Assembly: GCF_047948215.1 (NCBI RefSeq)
Contig: NC_134460.1
Location: forward strand, 148,608,049 to 148,672,048
From: Lycorma delicatula
Taxonomy: Eukaryota; Arthropoda; Insecta; Hemiptera; Fulgoridae
DNA: 64,000 bases
Direction of reading: 5' to 3'
Under the pieces are notes generated by a model. It ran no database searches. It was not told the origin of the DNA and saw nothing but the letters and a program-made list of their open reading frames with translations. Each line of letters opens with the position of its first letter. Position 1 is the first letter of the stretch. Positions 29,301-44,196 of this stretch are shown one piece after another. The translations under genes were made by a program, and so were the position numbers.

Positions 29301-32300
29301 GCATAATGAAACAGTAATAAACATAATTAAAAAACAATTACAACCGTTTTAGGGGCAGCGAGATGATGGGGTATGGAATGGGAACGCGACTGAACATATC
29401 TCTAACTTATAATACTTAATGACCCAGTTAACATGAAGAAAATTTACAAACTACTGAGATGATTACCTGAAAAATGCGATTTTTTCCAATGTCCTAACAC
29501 GCTAAATTACTCCACTATGCACATGCATCCAATAAAGAATACATAATTACCTGAAGAAGAAACTAATCTTACTAAAAATGGAGAACCTGTTGCAATGTAA
29601 TACCATCCTCCTTTCAATTTGCATTATCAATTTCATTGTTGTCATATTAATGCTGTTCACTCTAAACCTACTTATCTAATCGTTGTCGTACCTGCAACAA
29701 ATGATACGAGATGCTTCTTCACTCGCTTGTCGCGCAATATTGTTAAAGTTTCATAATAAAATTTTAAAAGATTTTTATAGTTAATAATTTTTGCAATGAA
29801 CCCATAATAGATTGTATTTATTTTAATCCCTTACTTACGGGCAGTCATAGATTTTCGTTGCGAATGGCACATAGGAAAATGTAATTAAAAACGGCGACGC
29901 GAGTCCGAAACGTTTAGGAACCACTGCTTTTGACTTCTTTGAATGAATAACAAGAGAGTGTGCTTTGATCATAAATTATTTTACAGTATCAAACGATCAA
30001 GAACAGGAATGAAATTTTATTGCATGGAAGCACAAAATAAATTGTAGAAGTAGGTGTTATCCTGACCATAAAACAGAGACATTGATTTCAATGGCCGGTC
30101 AATGAAGTGAATAATGTTTTTTTTAAATCACATTTTACCAAAAAAATTAAAAAATGATTTATTTTCACAATGTTTATGTCATATACAGAATACCATGATT
30201 AATGAATCCCTTGTTTAGGGGACTGTATAACGTTGTATGCAGAAATTTTCTGCAAAGCCCATACTTTTTCCCTAACTTCATTTTAAAATATGGGAAAGAT
30301 TAATTAATAATTTTTTTTTTCTTGATATACTTCAATAAAAATCAGTTATGTTTTCACGTATACAGTGGTTAATATATAAAAAGTTCTCCTCAGATTAGAA
30401 ATCTTTAATGTAATACTAACAAAAAACTCTTGCAACAGAATGCAAACCATAACCGACTACGTGTAAGAGATAATTTAGTGGCTTTGTTAAATAAATGATA
30501 ACTTACCAGATTAATATTTTAGCTGGTGGTTAGAAGCTCACACAACCGGTCCAGTGGTTACAACAATTGAGGTTAGATATGTTGCTTGATAAACATAATG
30601 TGTCTACAGAGATTACAACAAAAGATTTACTATTAGAAATATAGTAACACGAACCAAATCATATACAAATAATTAATAAAAATTAAATATAAAATTAATA
30701 CCATTTATTCAACTTTAGAAAAATAAAATGTTGAATGTAGTAAATGTTTACAAGAAGCTTCTTATTAATATTTAAGGATAAATAACTATAATTGATCGTT
30801 TTTATTAAAACCTCTAATGCACAGTTCCATGAAATGATGTAACATTAATGTTGTCAAAATTAATACTGTCTTAAACAAAAAAAATCCTTCAATTTTTTAC
30901 ATAAAGAAATCTGATCATAAGGTTTTATATTCTTTTTTTATAATCTAATAAAAGCGAAAATTTTACTCACTTATGTCATTTAGATGCTGATACTGTTATT
31001 CTTAAACTGATCATCTTCACTTGACACTTTTCATATGAAAAATTACATTTTTCATATTTTTTTTGTTATACATTCATCATCACATGGAAATTTTCTAAGT
31101 ATTATTTTAGTTTTCTTGTTCCAACATTAATTTTTAAATATACAAGTATTTTTGTGCCTGAAAAAAAAAATGAAACAAATTAAAATAATATTAGTATAAA
31201 AATTGTAAAATAAATTAACAAACTAATAATATATTAAGTCTTCTGGAATTAAATTGTTCATCTCTTCTCTTCATCACACCATACTTTTTATCCCTGATTA
31301 GTTTAACAATCTGAAACAAAATTATTAAATATATCAAATCAATTCGTAAAAACACAATATATTTTACATGTATGTAAAATATATTGCATTTTAAAATTTA
31401 AAAAAACATAGGAAAATTACCCATACCTTTACCTGGCTTACGAGCATTCACTTTAATTTTAAATATAAGTAACAAAAACTTTTTAAAATTATATCGGAGT
31501 TCAAAATATGGAGATTTGATGTTTCGTTTATGAAACGCGCGGCCGATAAACATAACTAATTTTAACTTAAATAACATGATGCACTTGTAAAACACATATA
31601 ACACATATAACACTACTTAACACAATGACGAACATACTAAACAAAAATAATTCTAATGAAACACAAAAACACTACACATAACATAAAATACATTTAAAAT
31701 CCACTGAGGGGCTTAAGGGGAATTAGTGTATGGAACGTGAACGCGACTTAAAAAAATACAAGTCAAAACCTAAAACACAAAATACACCTGTAATAAACAC
31801 AACATGCAAAAACATAATTAAAAACATTTACAACATACACAGAGACTTACTTTTGGGGCGGGTATTTCGGGACGTGAACGCGAAAAAAAAAATGCATAAT
31901 GCATAAAATGCATAATGAAACAGTAATAAACATAATTAAAAAACAATTACAACCGTTTTAGGGGCAGCGAGATGATGGGGTATGGAATGGGAACGCGACT
32001 GAACATATCTCTAACTTATAATACTTAATGACCCAGTTAACATGAAGAAAATTTACAAACTACTGAGATGATTACCTGAAAAATGCGATTTTTTCCAATG
32101 TCCTAACACGCTAAATTACTCCACTATGCACATGCATCCAATAAAGAATACATAATTACCTGAAGAAGAAACTAATCTTACTAAAAATGGAGAACCTGTT
32201 GCAATGTAATACCATCCTCCTTTCAATTTGCATTATCAATTTCATTGTTGTCATATTAATGCTGTTCACTCTAAACCTACTTATCTAATCGTTGTCGTAC

Positions 32301-35300
32301 CTGCAACAAATGATACGAGATGCTTCTTCACTCGCTTGTCGCGCAATATTGTTAAAGTTTCATAATAAAATTTTAAAAGATTTTTATAGTTAATAATTTT
32401 TGCAATGAACCCATAATAGATTGTATTTATTTTAATCCCTTACTTACGGGCAGTCATAGATTTTCGTTGCGAATGGCACATAGGAAAATGTAATTAAAAA
32501 CGGCGACGCGAGTCCGAAACGTTTAGGAACCACTGCTTTTGACTTCTTTGAATGAATAACAAGAGAGTGTGCTTTGATCATAAATTATTTTACAGTATCA
32601 AACGATCAAGAACAGGAATGAAATTTTATTGCATGGAAGCACAAAATAAATTGTAGAAGTAGGTGTTATCCTGACCATAAAACACAGACATTGATTTCAA
32701 TGGCCGGTCAATGAAGTGAATAATGTTTTTTTTAAATCACATTTTACAAAAAAAATTAAAAAATGATTTATTTTCATACTGTTTATGTCATATACAGAAT
32801 ACCATGATTAATGAATCCCTTGTTTAGGGGACTGTATAACGTTGTATGCAGAAATTTTCTGCAAAGCCCATACTTTTTCCCTAACTTCATTTTAAAATAT
32901 AGGAAAGATTAATTAATAATTTTTTTTTTCTTGATATACTTCAATAAAAATCAGTTATGTTTTCACGTATACAGTGGTTAATATATAAAAAGTTCTCCTC
33001 AGATTAGAAATCTTTAATGTAATACTAACAAAAAACTCTTGCAACAGAATGCAAACCATAACCGACTACGTGTAAGAGATAATTTAGTGGCTTTGTTAAA
33101 TAAATGATAACTTACCAGATTAATATTTTAGCTGGTGGTTAGAAGCTCACACAACCGGTCCAGTGGTTACAACAATTGAGGTTAGATATGTTGCTTGATA
33201 AACATAATGTGTCTACAGAGATTACAACAAAAGATTTACTATTAGAAATATAGTAACACGAACCAAATCATATACAAATAATTAATAAAAATTAAATATA
33301 AAATTAATACCATTTATTCAACTTTAGAAAAATAAAATGTTGAATGTAGTAAATGTTTACAAGAAGCTTCTTATTAATATTTAAGGATAAATAACTATAA
33401 TTGATCGTTTTTATTAAAACCTCTAATGCACAGTTCCATGAAATGATGTAACATTAATGTTGTCAAAATTAATACTGTCTTAAACAAAAAAAATCCTTCA
33501 ATTTTTTACATAAAGAAATCTGATCATAAGGTTTTATATTCTTTTTTTATAATCTAATAAAAGCGAAAATTTTACTCACTTATGTCATTTAGATGCTGAT
33601 ACTGTTATTCTTAAACTGATCATCTTCACTTGACACTTTTCATATGAAAAATTACATTTTTCATATTTTTTTTGTTATACATTCATCATCACATGGAAAT
33701 TTTCTAAGTATTATTTTAGTTTTCTTGTTCCAACATTAATTTTTAAATATACAAGTATTTTTGTGCCTGAAAAAAAAATGAAACAAATTAAAATAATATT
33801 AGTATAAAAATTGTAAAATAAATTAACAAACTAATAATATATTAAGTCTTCTGGAATTAAATTGTTCATTTCTTCTCTTCATCACACCATACTTTTTATC
33901 CCTGATTAGTTTAACAATCTGAAACAAAATTATTAAATATATCAAATCAATTCGTAAAAACACAATTACATGTATGTAAAATATATTGCATTTTAAAATT
34001 TAAAAAAACATAGGAAAATTACCCATACCTTTACCTGGCTTACGAGCATTCACTTTAATTTTAAATATAAGTAACAAAAACTTTTTAAAATTATATCGGA
34101 GTTCAAAATATGGAGATTTGATGTTTCGTTTATGAAACGCGCGGCCGATAAACATAACTAATTTTAACTTAAATAACATAATGCACTTGTAAAACACATA
34201 TAACACATATAACACTACTTAACACAATGATGAACATACTAAACAAAAATAATTCTAATGAAACACAAAAACACTACACATAACATAAAATACATTTAAA
34301 ATCCACTGAGGGGCTTAAGGGGAATTAGTGTATGGAACGTGAACGCGACTTAAAAAAATACAAGTCAAAACCTAAAACACAAAATACACCTGTAATAAAC
34401 ACAACATGCAAAAACATAATTAAAAACATTTACAACATACACAGAGACTTACTTTTGGGGCGGGTATTTCGGGACGTGAACGCGAATTAGCATAACTAAT
34501 TCCAAAGTAAAATGCATAATGAAACAGTAATAAACATAATTAAAAAACAATTACAACCGTTTTAGGGGCAGCGAGATGATGGGTTATGGAATGGGAACGC
34601 GACTGAACATATCTCTAACTTATAATACTTAATGACCCAGTTAACATGAAGAAAATTTACTAACTACTGAGATGATTACCTGAAAAATGCGATTTTTTCC
34701 AATGTCCTAACACGCTAAATTACTCCACTATGCACATGCATCCAATAAAGAATACATAATTACCTGAAGAAGAAACTAATCTTACTAAAAATGGAGAACC
34801 TGTTGCAATGTAATACCATCCTCCTTTCAATTTGCATTATCAATTTCATTGTTGTCATATTAATGCTGTTCACTCTAAACCTACTTATCTAATCGTTGTC
34901 GTACCTGCAACAAATGATACGAGATGCTTCTTCACTCGTTTGTCGCGAAATATTGTTAAAGTTTCATAATAAAATTTTAAAAGATTTTTATAGTTATTAA
35001 TTTTTGCAATAAACCCATAATAGATTGTATTTATTTCTATCCCTTACTTACGGGCATTTATAGATTTTCGTTGCGAATGGCACAATGGAAAATGTAATTA
35101 CAAACGGCGACGCGAGTCCGAAACGTTTAGGAACCACTGCTTTTGACTAATTTGAATGAATAACAAGAGAGTGTGCTTTGATCATAAATTATTTTACAGT
35201 ATCAAACGATCAAGAACAGGAATGAAATTTTATTGCATGGAAGCACAAAATAAATTGTAGAAGTAGGTGTTATCCTGACCATAAAACACAGAGATTGATT

Positions 35301-38300
35301 TCAATGGCCGGTCAATGAAGTGAATAATGTTTTTTTTAAATCACATTTTACAAAAAAAATTAAAAAAAGCTTTTTTTTCACACTGTTTACGTCATATACA
35401 GAATACCATGATTAATGAATCCCTTGTATAGGGGACTGTATAAAGTTGTCTGCAGAAATTTTCTGCAAAGCCCATACTTTTTCCCTAACTTCATTTTAAA
35501 ATATGGGAAAGATTAATTAATAATTTTTTTTTTCTTGATATACTTCAATAAAAATCAGTTATGTTTTCACGTATACAGTGGTTAATATATAAAAAGTTCT
35601 CCTCAGATTAGAAATCTTTAATGTAATACTAACAAAAAACTCTTGCAACAGAATGCAAACCATAACCGACTACGTGTAAGAGATAATTTAGTGACTTTGT
35701 TAAATAAATGATAACTTACCAGATTAATATTTTAGCTGGTGGTTAGAAGCTCACACAACTGGTCCAGTGGTTACAACAATTGAGGTTAGATATGTTGCTT
35801 GATAAACATAATGTGTCTACAGAGAATACAACAAAAGATTTACTATTAGAAATATAGTAACACGAACCAAATCATATACAAATAATTATTAAAAATTAAA
35901 TATAAAATTAATACCATTTATTCAATTAGAAAAATAAAATGTTCAATGTAGTAAATGTTTACAAGAAGCTTCTTATTAATATTTAAGGATAAATAACTAT
36001 AATTGATCGTTTTTATTAAAACCTCTAATGCACAGTTCCATGAAATGATGTAACATTAATGTTGTCAAAATTAATACTGTTTTAAACAAAAAAAAATCCT
36101 TCAATTTTTTACATAAAGAAATCTGATCATAAGGTTTTATATTCTTTTTTTATAATCTAATAAATTGAAAATTTTACTCACTTATGTCATTTAGATGCTG
36201 ATACTGTTATTCTTAAACTGATCATCTTCACTTGACCTTGTTGAAATTACATTTTTCATATTTTTTTTGTTATACATTCATCATCACATGGAAATTTTCT
36301 AAGTATTATTTTAGTTTTCTTGTTCCAACATTAATTTTTAAATATACAAATATTTTTGTGCCTGAAAAAACCATGAAACAAATTAAAATAATATTAGTAT
36401 AAAAATTGTAAAATAAATTAACAAACTAATAATATATTAAGTCTTCTGGAATCAAATTATTCATTTCTTCTCTTCATCACACCATAGTTTTTATCCCTGA
36501 TTAGTTTAACAATCTGAAACAAAATTATTAAAAATATCAAATCAATTCGTAAAAACACGGTTACATGTATGTAAAATATATTGCATAATAAAATTTAAAA
36601 AAACATAGGAAAATTACCCATACCTTTACCTGGCTTCCGAGCATTCACTTTAATTTTAAATATAAGTAACAAAAACTTTTTAAAATTATATCGGAGTTCA
36701 AAATAGGGAGATTTGATGTTTCGTTTATGAAACGCGAGGACAATAAACATAACTAATTTTAACTTAAATAACATAATGCACTTGTAAAAATAATAAACAC
36801 ATATAACACTACTTAACACAATGACCAACATACTAAACAAAAATAATTCTAATGAAACACAAAAACACTACAAAAAACATACAACACATAACATAAAATA
36901 CATTTAAAATCCACTGAGGGGCTTAAGGGGAATTAGTTTATGGAACGTGAACGCGACTTAAAAAAATACAAGTCAAAACCTAAAACACAAAATACACCTG
37001 TAATAAACACAACATGCAAAAACATAATTAAAAACATTTACAACATACACAGAGACTTACCTTTGGGGCGGGTATTTCGGGACGTGAACGCGAATTAGCA
37101 TAACTAATTCCAAAGTAAAATGCATAATGAAACAGTAATAAACATAATTAAAAAACAATTACAACCGTTTTAGGGGCAGCGAGATGATGGGTTATGGAAT
37201 GGGAACGCGACTGAACATATCTCTAACTTATAATACTTAATGACCCAGTTAACATGAAGAAAATTTACTAACTACTGAGATGATTACCTGAAAAATGCGA
37301 TTTTTTCCAATGTCCTAACACGCTAAATTACTCCACTATGCACATGCATCCAATAAAGAATACATAATTACCTGAAGAAGAAACTAATCTTACTAAAAAT
37401 GGAGAACCTGTTGCAATATAATACCATCCTCCTTTCAATTTGCATTATCAATTTCATTGTTGTCATATTAATGCTGTTCACTCTAAACCTACTTATCTAA
37501 TCGTTGTCGTACCTGCAACAAATGATACGAGATGCTTCTTCACTCGCTTGTCGCGCAATATTGTTAAAGTTTCATAATAAAATTTTAAAAGATTTTTATA
37601 GTTAATAATTTTTGCAATGAACCCATAATAGATTGTATTTATTTTAATCCCTTACTTACGGGCAGTCATAGATTTTCGTTGCGAATGGCACATAGGAAAA
37701 TGTAATTAAAAACGGCGACGCGAGTCTGAAACGTTTAGGAACCACTGCTTTTGACTTCTTTGAATGAATAACAAGAGAGTGTGCTTTGATCATAAATTAT
37801 TTTACAGTATCAAACGATCAAGAACAGGAATGAAATTTTATTGCATGGAAGCACAAAATAAATTGTAGAAGTAGGTGTTATCCTGACCATAAAACACAGA
37901 CATTGATTTCAATGGCCAGTCAATGAAGTGAATAATGTTTTTTTTAAATCACATTTTACAAAAAAAATTAAAAAAAGATTTATTTTCACACTGTTTATGT
38001 CATATACAGAATACCATGATTAATGAATCCCTTGTATAGGGGACTGTATAAAGTTTTCTGCAGAAATTTTCTGCAAAGCCCATACTTTTTCCCTAACTTC
38101 ATTTTAAAATATGCAAATTAAACATTCATAACAATAAGGAGGGAAAGATAAATTAATAATTTTTTTTTTCTTGATATACTTCAATAAAAATCAGTTATGT
38201 TTTCACGTATACAGTGGTTAATATATAAAAAGTTCTTCTCAGATTAGAAATCTTTAATGTAATACTAACAAAAAACTCTTGCAACAGAATGCAAACCATA

Positions 38301-38955
38301 ACCGACTACGTGTAAGAGATAATTTAGTGACTTTGTTAAATAAATACTTACCAGATTAATATTTTAGCTGGTGGTTAGAAGCTCACACAACTGGTCCAGT
38401 GGTTACAACAATTGAGGTTAGATATGTTGCTTGATAAACATAATGTGTCTACAGAGAATACAACAAAAGATTTACTATTAGAAATATAGTAACACGAACC
38501 AAATCATATACAAATAATTATTAAAAATTAAATATAAAATTAATACCATTGATTCAACTTTAGAAAAAAAAAATGTTCAATGTAGTAAAAGTTTACAAAA
38601 AGCTTCTTATTAATGTTTAAGGATAAATAACTATAATTGATCGTTTTTATTAAAACCTCTAATGCACAGTTCCATGAAATGATGTAACATTAATGTTGTC
38701 AAAATTAATACTGTCTTAAACAAAAAAAAATCCTTCAATTTTTTACATAAAGAAATCTGATCATAAGGTTTTATATTCTTTTTTTATAATCTAATAAATT
38801 GAAAATTTTACTCACTTATGTCATTTAGATGTTGATACTGTTATTGTTAAACTGATCATCTTCACTTGACCTTGTTGAAATTAAGTTTTTCATCTTTATT
38901 TTGTTATACATTCGTCATCACATGGAAATTTTCTAAGTATTATTTTATGTTTCAT
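20365..38955. repeat. Edge-zone monomers, no S/L alternation, increasingly diverged
   Basis: Units here are S-like at 20365, 22818, 25271 and 27727 (2,449-2,456 bp), then L-like at 30176, 32785 and 35389 (about 2,604-2,609 bp), with a final partial unit from 37997. The first two are almost identical to each other. They share a deletion in the start palindrome and an A-run in place of the ACCATG seen in distal units. The last units carry many private substitutions and indels. Similarity stops inside the final unit near 38,955, where the sequence departs in the middle of a T-rich tract. Homogenised interior and diverged margin is the usual pattern at satellite array edges. Confidence 0.9.
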
Positions 38956-40047
38956 GTAGAAGTAGATATTATTATTGTCAGAAGTTATACTATGAAAATA
39001 TGGTACTCGTATCAATATATTATACAGGGAGTTGCTAATCAAAAATAAATTTATATTTTTATATTTCAACATTTCCAGTCATTCTTGAAGCTTTCAAATA
39101 TAGCTTCATGCATCGCCACCCAAATCGTTTCAATTTTCTCCTCAAATAACAATGTCTACAATATATTTTAAGAACAAATGAATTTTTATTATAATATATT
39201 TTATCTACATAAGCTAAAGTAAGAAAACTGTAATACTATAAGAAGGAAGAATATTCCCTTCTTAAAATTATTAGGCGAGCAAAGATATAGGGCAATATAA
39301 TATTTCCCAGACAGTCAGTTTACTGGGTTAGAAAAGTTGTAGCTCAATGTTATTATTTAAATATCTAGAAAAAAGATAAAACCCATATACTCTGTGATAA
39401 GAATGAAACAGAAATGATAATGTAGTAATAAAATGGCATGAAACAGAACAAGATTTTGAAAAAATAATAAAATTTTATTAAATTTACACTCAGAACAATA
39501 AACAAACCAACATGATGAAAACAGGTTAAACATTTTTCGAAAATGCTTTCCTAAAGATTTGGAACTGATTGATTCCACAACATAAATACATTAAATTGAC
39601 TGTTAAAAAAGAATGAAAGTTATAACTTCTGAGCTACAACAGTAGGCTGAAGGTGATTCACAATGAAAAGTAACATAAATTAAAGCACAATTTAATTATG
39701 AAATTATGAAGACAAAAAAATTATTAACAGTAGCAAAAATATTTTTATAATAATATTAGTAGATATAATTCATTCACCGTATCAGAATAGAAGTGAACAA
39801 AAGAATATTGTTGCATTGGGGGTTGATAACACCAGTAATATTGAAATATATTGGTAGATTAAACGAGTACTTGGGCAATATATTTGAAAGAATTACTGGC
39901 CTGTAATACGATGTAACACATTCAATAATAGGAACTGGTTCAAAACAGTTTCAAATATCATGTAATTATTCTGAAATAAATACAACCATTTACTTTGTAC
40001 AATAAGGGTAATAATTTGTACAAATAGATTCATAAGAGATGTTCATA
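38956..40047. other. AT-rich gene-free sequence next to the array
   Basis: Unique-looking AT-rich sequence starts where the array stops. I see no gene, tRNA or structured repeat. Open frames here are short and biased towards F, L, I, K and N codons, as expected by chance in DNA of this composition. Confidence 0.6.
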
Positions 40048-40365
40048 GGAGAATTCTCAGAAGAATCTAAAATTAAAACAGGAGTAAAGCAAAGGGATAG
40101 TTTATCACCAATTCTTTTTAACTTTGTCTTAGAAAAAGTAAGAGAATGGGAGAAGAAGGTGAAAAAAATTGGAATACATCATGAAATAAAACTAGGTCTG
40201 AAATTGAAAATTATTTGAATTAACTGCCAAACCTTTGCTAATGACACTGCAATTTTCTCAAAAAATCTCTCACAGTAGCAGAACAACAAACCACATAAAA
40301 GAAATCGCAGAAAAAGTAGAGCTAAAAATTTTGTTCAATAAGGCGGAATTCATGACCAATTCATG
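40048..40365 (+). pseudogene. Non-LTR retrotransposon reverse transcriptase fragment
   Basis: One frame reads through a recognisable reverse-transcriptase core. It has KTGVKQRDSLSPILFNFVLEK, the region usually seen as GV(K/R)QGDxLSPxLFN, and then, after an in-frame stop, TFANDTAIFS where the catalytic FADD or YADD box should be. The first Asp of the DD pair is Asn, and there are further stops and a probable frameshift beyond about 40,280. The motif style fits the RTE-like or related non-LTR clades. Only about 100 codons are recognisable, so this is a dead fragment. Confidence 0.75.
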
Positions 40366-41970
40366 ACAAAGATTCAATTCAAAATATGGAAAATCAACAA
40401 AGTTAATAAATTTAAATATTTCTAAGAAATAATCTAAATTAATGGTTTAGATAAAGAAATCAGTCAGTTAACAAGATAATCTTGTTCTTCCAATTTACAT
40501 TAAAGGATTTTAATCCTTTACATTAAAGGATTTGTGATCCAAATAAGGGAAAAAAGAAAACATCCCTCAAACTGTTTCTCATATAATTAATTTATCATAA
40601 CCTCAAACAATCAGATTTTAGTTAATTCTTTGAATACTTTGTTGATCAGCAAATAAATTCACCAATAGTTATGCTTAAACTTAATGATTTGATTTAGATA
40701 TTATTGTAACAAAAAATAAAAATAATTATTATTATTAATTAAATATTATTATAGCAACATAAATAATATACATAAAAATCCACCACCAGTTAATTTGTTT
40801 ATAATTATTATAATTAGTACCCAAATTGTTAATGTTAATGATTAATCGTTAGCAAGTTAGTATATGATTAGTAGTTAGTTGTCAAGACACAGATTTTTTT
40901 ATGTATATATTAATGTAACCATAATTAAGCAAAGAAAATTGTTTTAAACACTTCATAGAGAAAATAGCAGTCAACAACTTTTCTCCAAAGAAATTAAAAA
41001 TTTAATCTGATTGAGGGGTTAAATAATAATTATTATATATATATGTATAGTCAATTATATAATCTGAGAATGTTGATTCAAACCAAAATTACAAAAACTG
41101 GCCAATTAACACTTAATAAAAAGACAATAAAAATATATAGCAATATATAAAAATTTCTTACAATTTGTAAAATTTTAACTTACAGGAACGGTTTGTAAGT
41201 ACAAATAAATTATACAAAAAACCACAAAATTGGATTACTAACAGATCAGGACATTCATGGAAAACAAAAAGAACTGTTATTTTATTGGCCATATAATAAT
41301 AAAAAACAAAGGGATAAGTTGAAATTATACTTATAAGATATAACAAAAAAATTACTTAAGAGAAGCAGTGTCTTATGTAACAATTGTTGGATAAAAATGC
41401 CACCAAAAATTATATTTAAACTGTATTTATGTCCTCAGTCAATTATAATGTATTAATTAATTAAATCTATAACAAAAAAAGGAATATAAAAACCTGGCAG
41501 AATATTTTGGAAATTACTCAATTGTGAAGAAATAGATGAAATATTCTCAGAAGTAGATCCAGAACAATGGATCCCAGATTAAATACATAGAATAATTAAT
41601 TTTTTTCTTTTTTTTGAGGAAATGAACCAGTCATTACTCCAAAAAAAATTCTCAAGCTATAGATGCACATCAAAGTTTCAAGCAGCAGTTTATTCACAAC
41701 TGCCTTGATATGAAAGCTGTCAATGCAAATTGGTTCATTACATTAACTGAAATAGTCGGTGTATGCAATAATCCTTGGTGCATGCTTTTTTTTAATTTCA
41801 ACATTAATTAATCTTTCTACACACACCCTTTTTCAGTATATGCCATAATCCCTAATGCATACATTTTACTATTATCGGTTAGTTATTTAATAAATAAATT
41901 GATAAACGTTTTACTAATAAATTAGATTGTATGGCTATTTTTCAATAGACTTTTCTTTCTTTTTCCTGTT
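40366..41970. other. AT-rich gene-free sequence
   Basis: No coding or RNA gene was recognised. A short palindrome with arms AAAGGATT and AATCCTTT lies at 40502-40519, within a locally duplicated ATTAAAGGATTT motif. The rest is AT-rich sequence with short chance open frames. Confidence 0.5.
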
Positions 41971-41974
41971 TAGC

Positions 41975-42160
41975 CTCCGGTAACTACCATTTAGATAATT
42001 CTTCAGAGGATGAATGAGGATGATATGTATGAGTGTAAATGAAGTTCGACCATTCCTGAGATGTGTGGTTAATTGAAACCCAACCACCAAAGAACACCGG
42101 TATCCACGATCTAGTATTCAAATCCGTGTAAAAATAACTGGCATTTTACAATAGACTATA
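41975..42160 (+). repeat. SINE-like interspersed repeat fragment
   Basis: This stretch is of more balanced composition than its surroundings. It begins near GCCTCCGGTAACTACC and contains AACCCAACCACCAAAG and a B-box-like ATTCAAATCC near its end. It has the look of a dispersed short element. I associate similar sequences with insect genomes, but that is recall that cannot be checked here, and only one copy is present in the window. The 3' end appears truncated into AT-rich DNA. Confidence 0.4.
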
Positions 42161-44196
42161 TTGCATAATCTTCACCTAATTTATACTGTAGCAAATTTCA
42201 ACCGATTGCATCATTTTTTTTTTTAAATTGTGAGAATTCATTTTATTTTTTTAGAATATCAATCATAGTATCTAAATAACAAAAGCAGTATATTTAACAA
42301 ATTAAAAAATGATTAGAGATTTCAGTTTATAAAAACTAAAATGTGGCCATGAAGGCATGGACAAACCATGCATTTTTATAAACCATTTTTTATAAAAATA
42401 ATGTCAAATTTTAAAAATGAGAAAATTATATTAAAGTATAAATGTCATAGCAATAAATATTATATTAAATACACAATTTAAATGATTTACCTATTTCAGA
42501 AAAATAAATTTTCTAATTTTTTATCATTACTACACAGGCACAGCACGTGGCTTTATAATTAATAATCAGTAACCAGTCAAAACTGAATATTAATTTGTAT
42601 AATTAATTTAAATACTTACAAATTATTATTCCTCGAATAAATATGCCGCTTTTCAATAAAATTACCCAATTTTACCTTAAAATAGGAAATTAACAATTTA
42701 ACCTAATACAAAACGATCTGATCTGTTCACTTCATTTACATGGTATAATATGAACGTGTTACAACAGGTTTGTGCGTCGACAAACGATTTGAGTCGCGTA
42801 ATAATCGTCCGCGGTTAACTATTTTTGTTTACTACATTAATTTTTTAGAAATACGTTTATAACTCTTAAATAAATAATATTTTTAAATACAACTAAATAA
42901 TATATATTAATTAATGTCTTAATTATAATTAGTTAGTAGATTTATTTGTTTATTTATTCACACAAATAGGTACTATTTTAAATATCAATCTATCAAAGTT
43001 GGAATAATAGAAACAGCTGTTTTTTTCATCAGTTTTACTTAACGTTTACAATTATTTAGTTTTACTTAACGTGTACAATTATTTGTAATATTAATTTTTT
43101 TTACAATAGAAAATTTAATAAATAAAATTAAAAATATAAATAGCAAACAATATTAAATAAAAATATTTTTAAAATATACATCTTTCGAAGAAATACCGTA
43201 ATCAGTTTAGCCTGGTAACCTACTACGGTCATATGTTTCATGCTTTTTAATTTATTTTAGGCAGTTTACGTATTGTACACAATAAAGGTAAACTAACATC
43301 TAAAGAACTATCTACATAAAGGTATTAAATTCTTATTGTGTTATTATAAATTAATTAATTAGACCTAATTATACTAAAAATTAATTAAATTTCAAATATT
43401 ATTTTCAGTTTTAATGTAGTGTGGTTATATTAATTTTTTTCTTCAATTGTGGGTAATGACTCGTGACAATGTTAAAAAATCTGCTGAAAAATTAATTTTA
43501 TATTGTAGTTGATACACACAACCAAAAAATTATTGAATCGGGGATTTAAAGGGGTTATAATCCACTTTTTTGGAATGAATGTAGTATGTGGTTTCCAGTG
43601 AGACAGAATTTTAGAAACGTCTCGTAGAAACTGTTCCGAAATCGACGACTTTTTCCACTTGCCTTGATTATTTTTTTTTAATCGATTATCGTAGAATTTT
43701 ATATTAAAAATAAATCTTTACATCGTATCCTCTTTACCGATTTTGTTCGCAATTTTCTTTTTTATAAAAAATATTTAGCTTTTGAATATAACACCATCTG
43801 ATTTCAACATTTGTGTTTTATCATAAACATAAGTATTCTCTTATATAATAAAAAAATGGTTATTATTTTTTTAATTTATTTGTAAAGTTATTAAATAATT
43901 TTGATCTGTTAATATTATGCAACCTAGTCTATTTTCACATTTAATTAATATAACCTCCAATGTCATTTTTATTGAAAATAAAGAGAGAGTTTGAGAGGGG
44001 GTTCGGTAACCTAGTTGAATTTTCTTCTTTTTTTTTTAATCTACGTATGTGTTATATACATTATTTTTTGTTTAGCTTATTGTATTTCAAATTTTTCAAT
44101 ACAAGCCGGTTTTGGTTATTTAACTCATGTAGGATGTTTGTATATTTTTTAACTTTATCATTCTAATACAATATTTTTTATTAAAATGGGAATGCA
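42161..44196. other. AT-rich gene-free sequence
   Basis: No gene is supported. A 27-bp tandem duplication, ending TACAATTATTT in each copy, lies near 43032-43085. Everything else is AT-rich unique-looking sequence with short chance frames. Confidence 0.5.

Larger units (their letters stand above)
1..38955. repeat. Macrosatellite array of 2.45-2.64 kb units
   Basis: The same sequence recurs head to tail. Unit starts, phased on the ATGTCATATACAG motif, are 1, 2455, 5092, 7546, 10183, 12637, 15274, 17728, 20365, 22818, 25271, 27727, 30176, 32785, 35389 and 37997. The last unit is cut off near 38,955 and the array runs off the left edge. Each unit is strongly AT-rich with several A and T runs. 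Each carries an inverted repeat near its start (TGCAGAAA..TTTCTGCA in most units) and four diverged copies of a GAACGCGA-centred box. Short open frames of 81, 71 and 68 codons recur because the DNA recurs. They are low-complexity, hydrophobic and change ends between units, so I do not call them genes. This could be pericentromeric, subtelomeric or intercalary satellite; the sequence does not say which. Confidence 0.97.

Noticed and set aside
1..38955. CRISPR-like array
   Set aside because: Repeats are multi-kilobase and contiguous, with no short direct repeats separated by unique spacers and no cas genes.
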